The notes beneath the pieces were generated by a model, which worked only from the letters and a program-made list of their open reading frames with translations, was not told the DNA's origin and ran no database searches. Below, one piece after another: positions 33,439 to 33,991 of a DNA stretch of 33,991 nucleotides; positions within the stretch are counted from its first letter, which is position 1; each line of letters begins with the position of its first letter. The position numbers were made by a program, and so were the translations under genes. This stretch comes from Actinomadura rupiterrae (GTDB lineage Bacteria; Actinomycetota; Actinomycetes; Streptosporangiales; Streptosporangiaceae), in assembly GCF_024172125.1 (NCBI RefSeq), contig NZ_JAMZEA010000023.1, positions 1 through 33,991 on the forward strand, given 5' to 3'.

Positions 33439-33480
33439 TTGACCGGTGGTCAAGTAGCGTCCAAGTTGACCGATGGTTCA
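33439..33480. promoter_or_regulatory. Two TetR operators in the divergent gap
   Basis: TTGACC-GGT-GGTCAA (33439-33453) is a perfect inverted repeat; TTGACC-GAT-GGTTCA (33466-33480) is a second, slightly degenerate copy. They start 27 bases apart and lie on the same face by nearly the same phase (about 2.6 turns), in the place where both divergent promoters must be. Confidence 0.75.
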
Positions 33481-33520
33481 GTTTAGTGGGCGGCCGGTGC
33501 TGCCGTCCGGAGGAGACATC

Positions 33521-33991
33521 ATGCGACACGTGCGCTACCACGCCCACGGCGGCCCCGAGGTGCTGGCGGTCGAGGAGGCCGAGGTCCCCGAGCCCGGGCC
33601 GGGGCAGGTGCTCGTCCGCGCCGAGGCGATCGGGACGAACTACGTGGACGTCCAGATCCGGCGCGAGACCGACCCCGCGTCGATCTGGTACCGGGACCTT
33701 CCGGGCACCCTGACCGGGGACGTCGTCGGGACGGTCGTGCGGACGGGCCCGGACGTCGATCCCGGCTTGACCGGAACCCGCGTCGCGGCGCTTTCCGAGG
33801 ACGCGTGGGCCGACCAGGTCGTCGTGGACGCCGACTGGCTCGTCCCGGTACCGGACGGTCTGGACGCCGCCGACGCGAGCCTCGTCCCGCTCGCCGGCGC
33901 GGTCGCGCTGGGCTGCCTCACCGCCGGACGCGTCGCACCGGGCGAGACCGTGCTGGTCACGGCGGGTGCGGGCACGATCGGGCACCTCGCG
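33521..33991 (+). CDS. Quinone-reductase-like medium-chain dehydrogenase (N-terminal part, runs off window)
   Basis: The first 157 codons of a zinc-independent MDR-family NADPH:quinone oxidoreductase. The text MRHVRYHAHGGPEVLAVEEA, the PGPGQVLVRAEAIGTNYVDV region and the beginning of the cofactor fold at TVLVTAGAGTIGHLA (GxGxxG-like) are typical. The zinc-ligand GHE motif of alcohol dehydrogenases is absent. ATG start with GGAGGAG 6-12 bases upstream. The end of the gene lies outside the window. It faces away from the TetR gene, which probably controls it; quinones or reactive aldehydes are candidate ligands. Confidence 0.92.
   Translation, partial: MRHVRYHAHGGPEVLAVEEAEVPEPGPGQVLVRAEAIGTNYVDVQIRRETDPASIWYRDLPGTLTGDVVGTVVRTGPDVDPGLTGTRVAALSEDAWADQVVVDADWLVPVPDGLDAADASLVPLAGAVALGCLTAGRVAPGETVLVTAGAGTIGHLA

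Overview
The window is chromosomal DNA of a very high-GC actinobacterium. The DUF397/Scr1-type regulator cluster, the DUF574 methyltransferase, the mycothiol-type DinB protein, the two P450s and the lexA / LysM / nrdR / nrdJ order all point to a Streptosporangiales-like genome such as Actinomadura. The genus is an inference. There is no CRISPR array, tRNA, rRNA or transposase.

Layout. 1-6.75 kb holds catabolic and oxidative genes: the end of a GMC oxidoreductase, a class III aminotransferase, an epoxide-hydrolase-like enzyme, two similar cytochrome P450s (each behind its own palindrome) and an SDR. 6.86-9.47 kb is regulatory: an MmyB-like regulator, then an abaA/whiJ-like set (RsbW-type ATPase, Scr1-type HTH protein, two overlapping DUF397 genes). 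9.9-11.4 kb has an unrecognised secreted protein overlapping a lipoprotein gene. 11.3-13.4 kb is a reverse-strand TetR / SDR / membrane-protein operon with a clear operator. 13.4-16.4 kb has a DinB/mycothiol-type protein, a TetR regulator, a broken EmrB/QacA-type exporter and a SnoaL-like gene. 16.4-20.6 kb has a large secreted protein, an acyl-CoA ligase and a zinc-ribbon/TerB-like gene. 20.7-21.3 kb is a chitin-type LPMO.

The core-genome part starts at 21.5 kb: leuS behind a Leu-codon leader peptide and terminator (a classical attenuator layout), an EamA transporter whose ribosome site lies in a long hairpin, then lexA divergent from a LysM protein of the DivS/ChiZ type with two SOS-like boxes between them. 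These are followed by nrdR and the B12-dependent ribonucleotide reductase nrdJ. Together the lexA-LysM-nrdR-nrdJ block couples DNA damage, division arrest and dNTP supply. The nrdR promoter region also carries a perfect DnaA box. The right end has a lipoprotein, a DUF574 methyltransferase, a TetR regulator with two operator copies and the start of a quinone-reductase-like gene that runs off the window.

The most interesting signals are mostly non-coding: the leuS attenuator, the DnaA box in the nrdRJ promoter, the SOS palindromes, tandem repeats that duplicate stop codons, hairpins that enclose ribosome sites, and a family of TetR-like palindromic operators.
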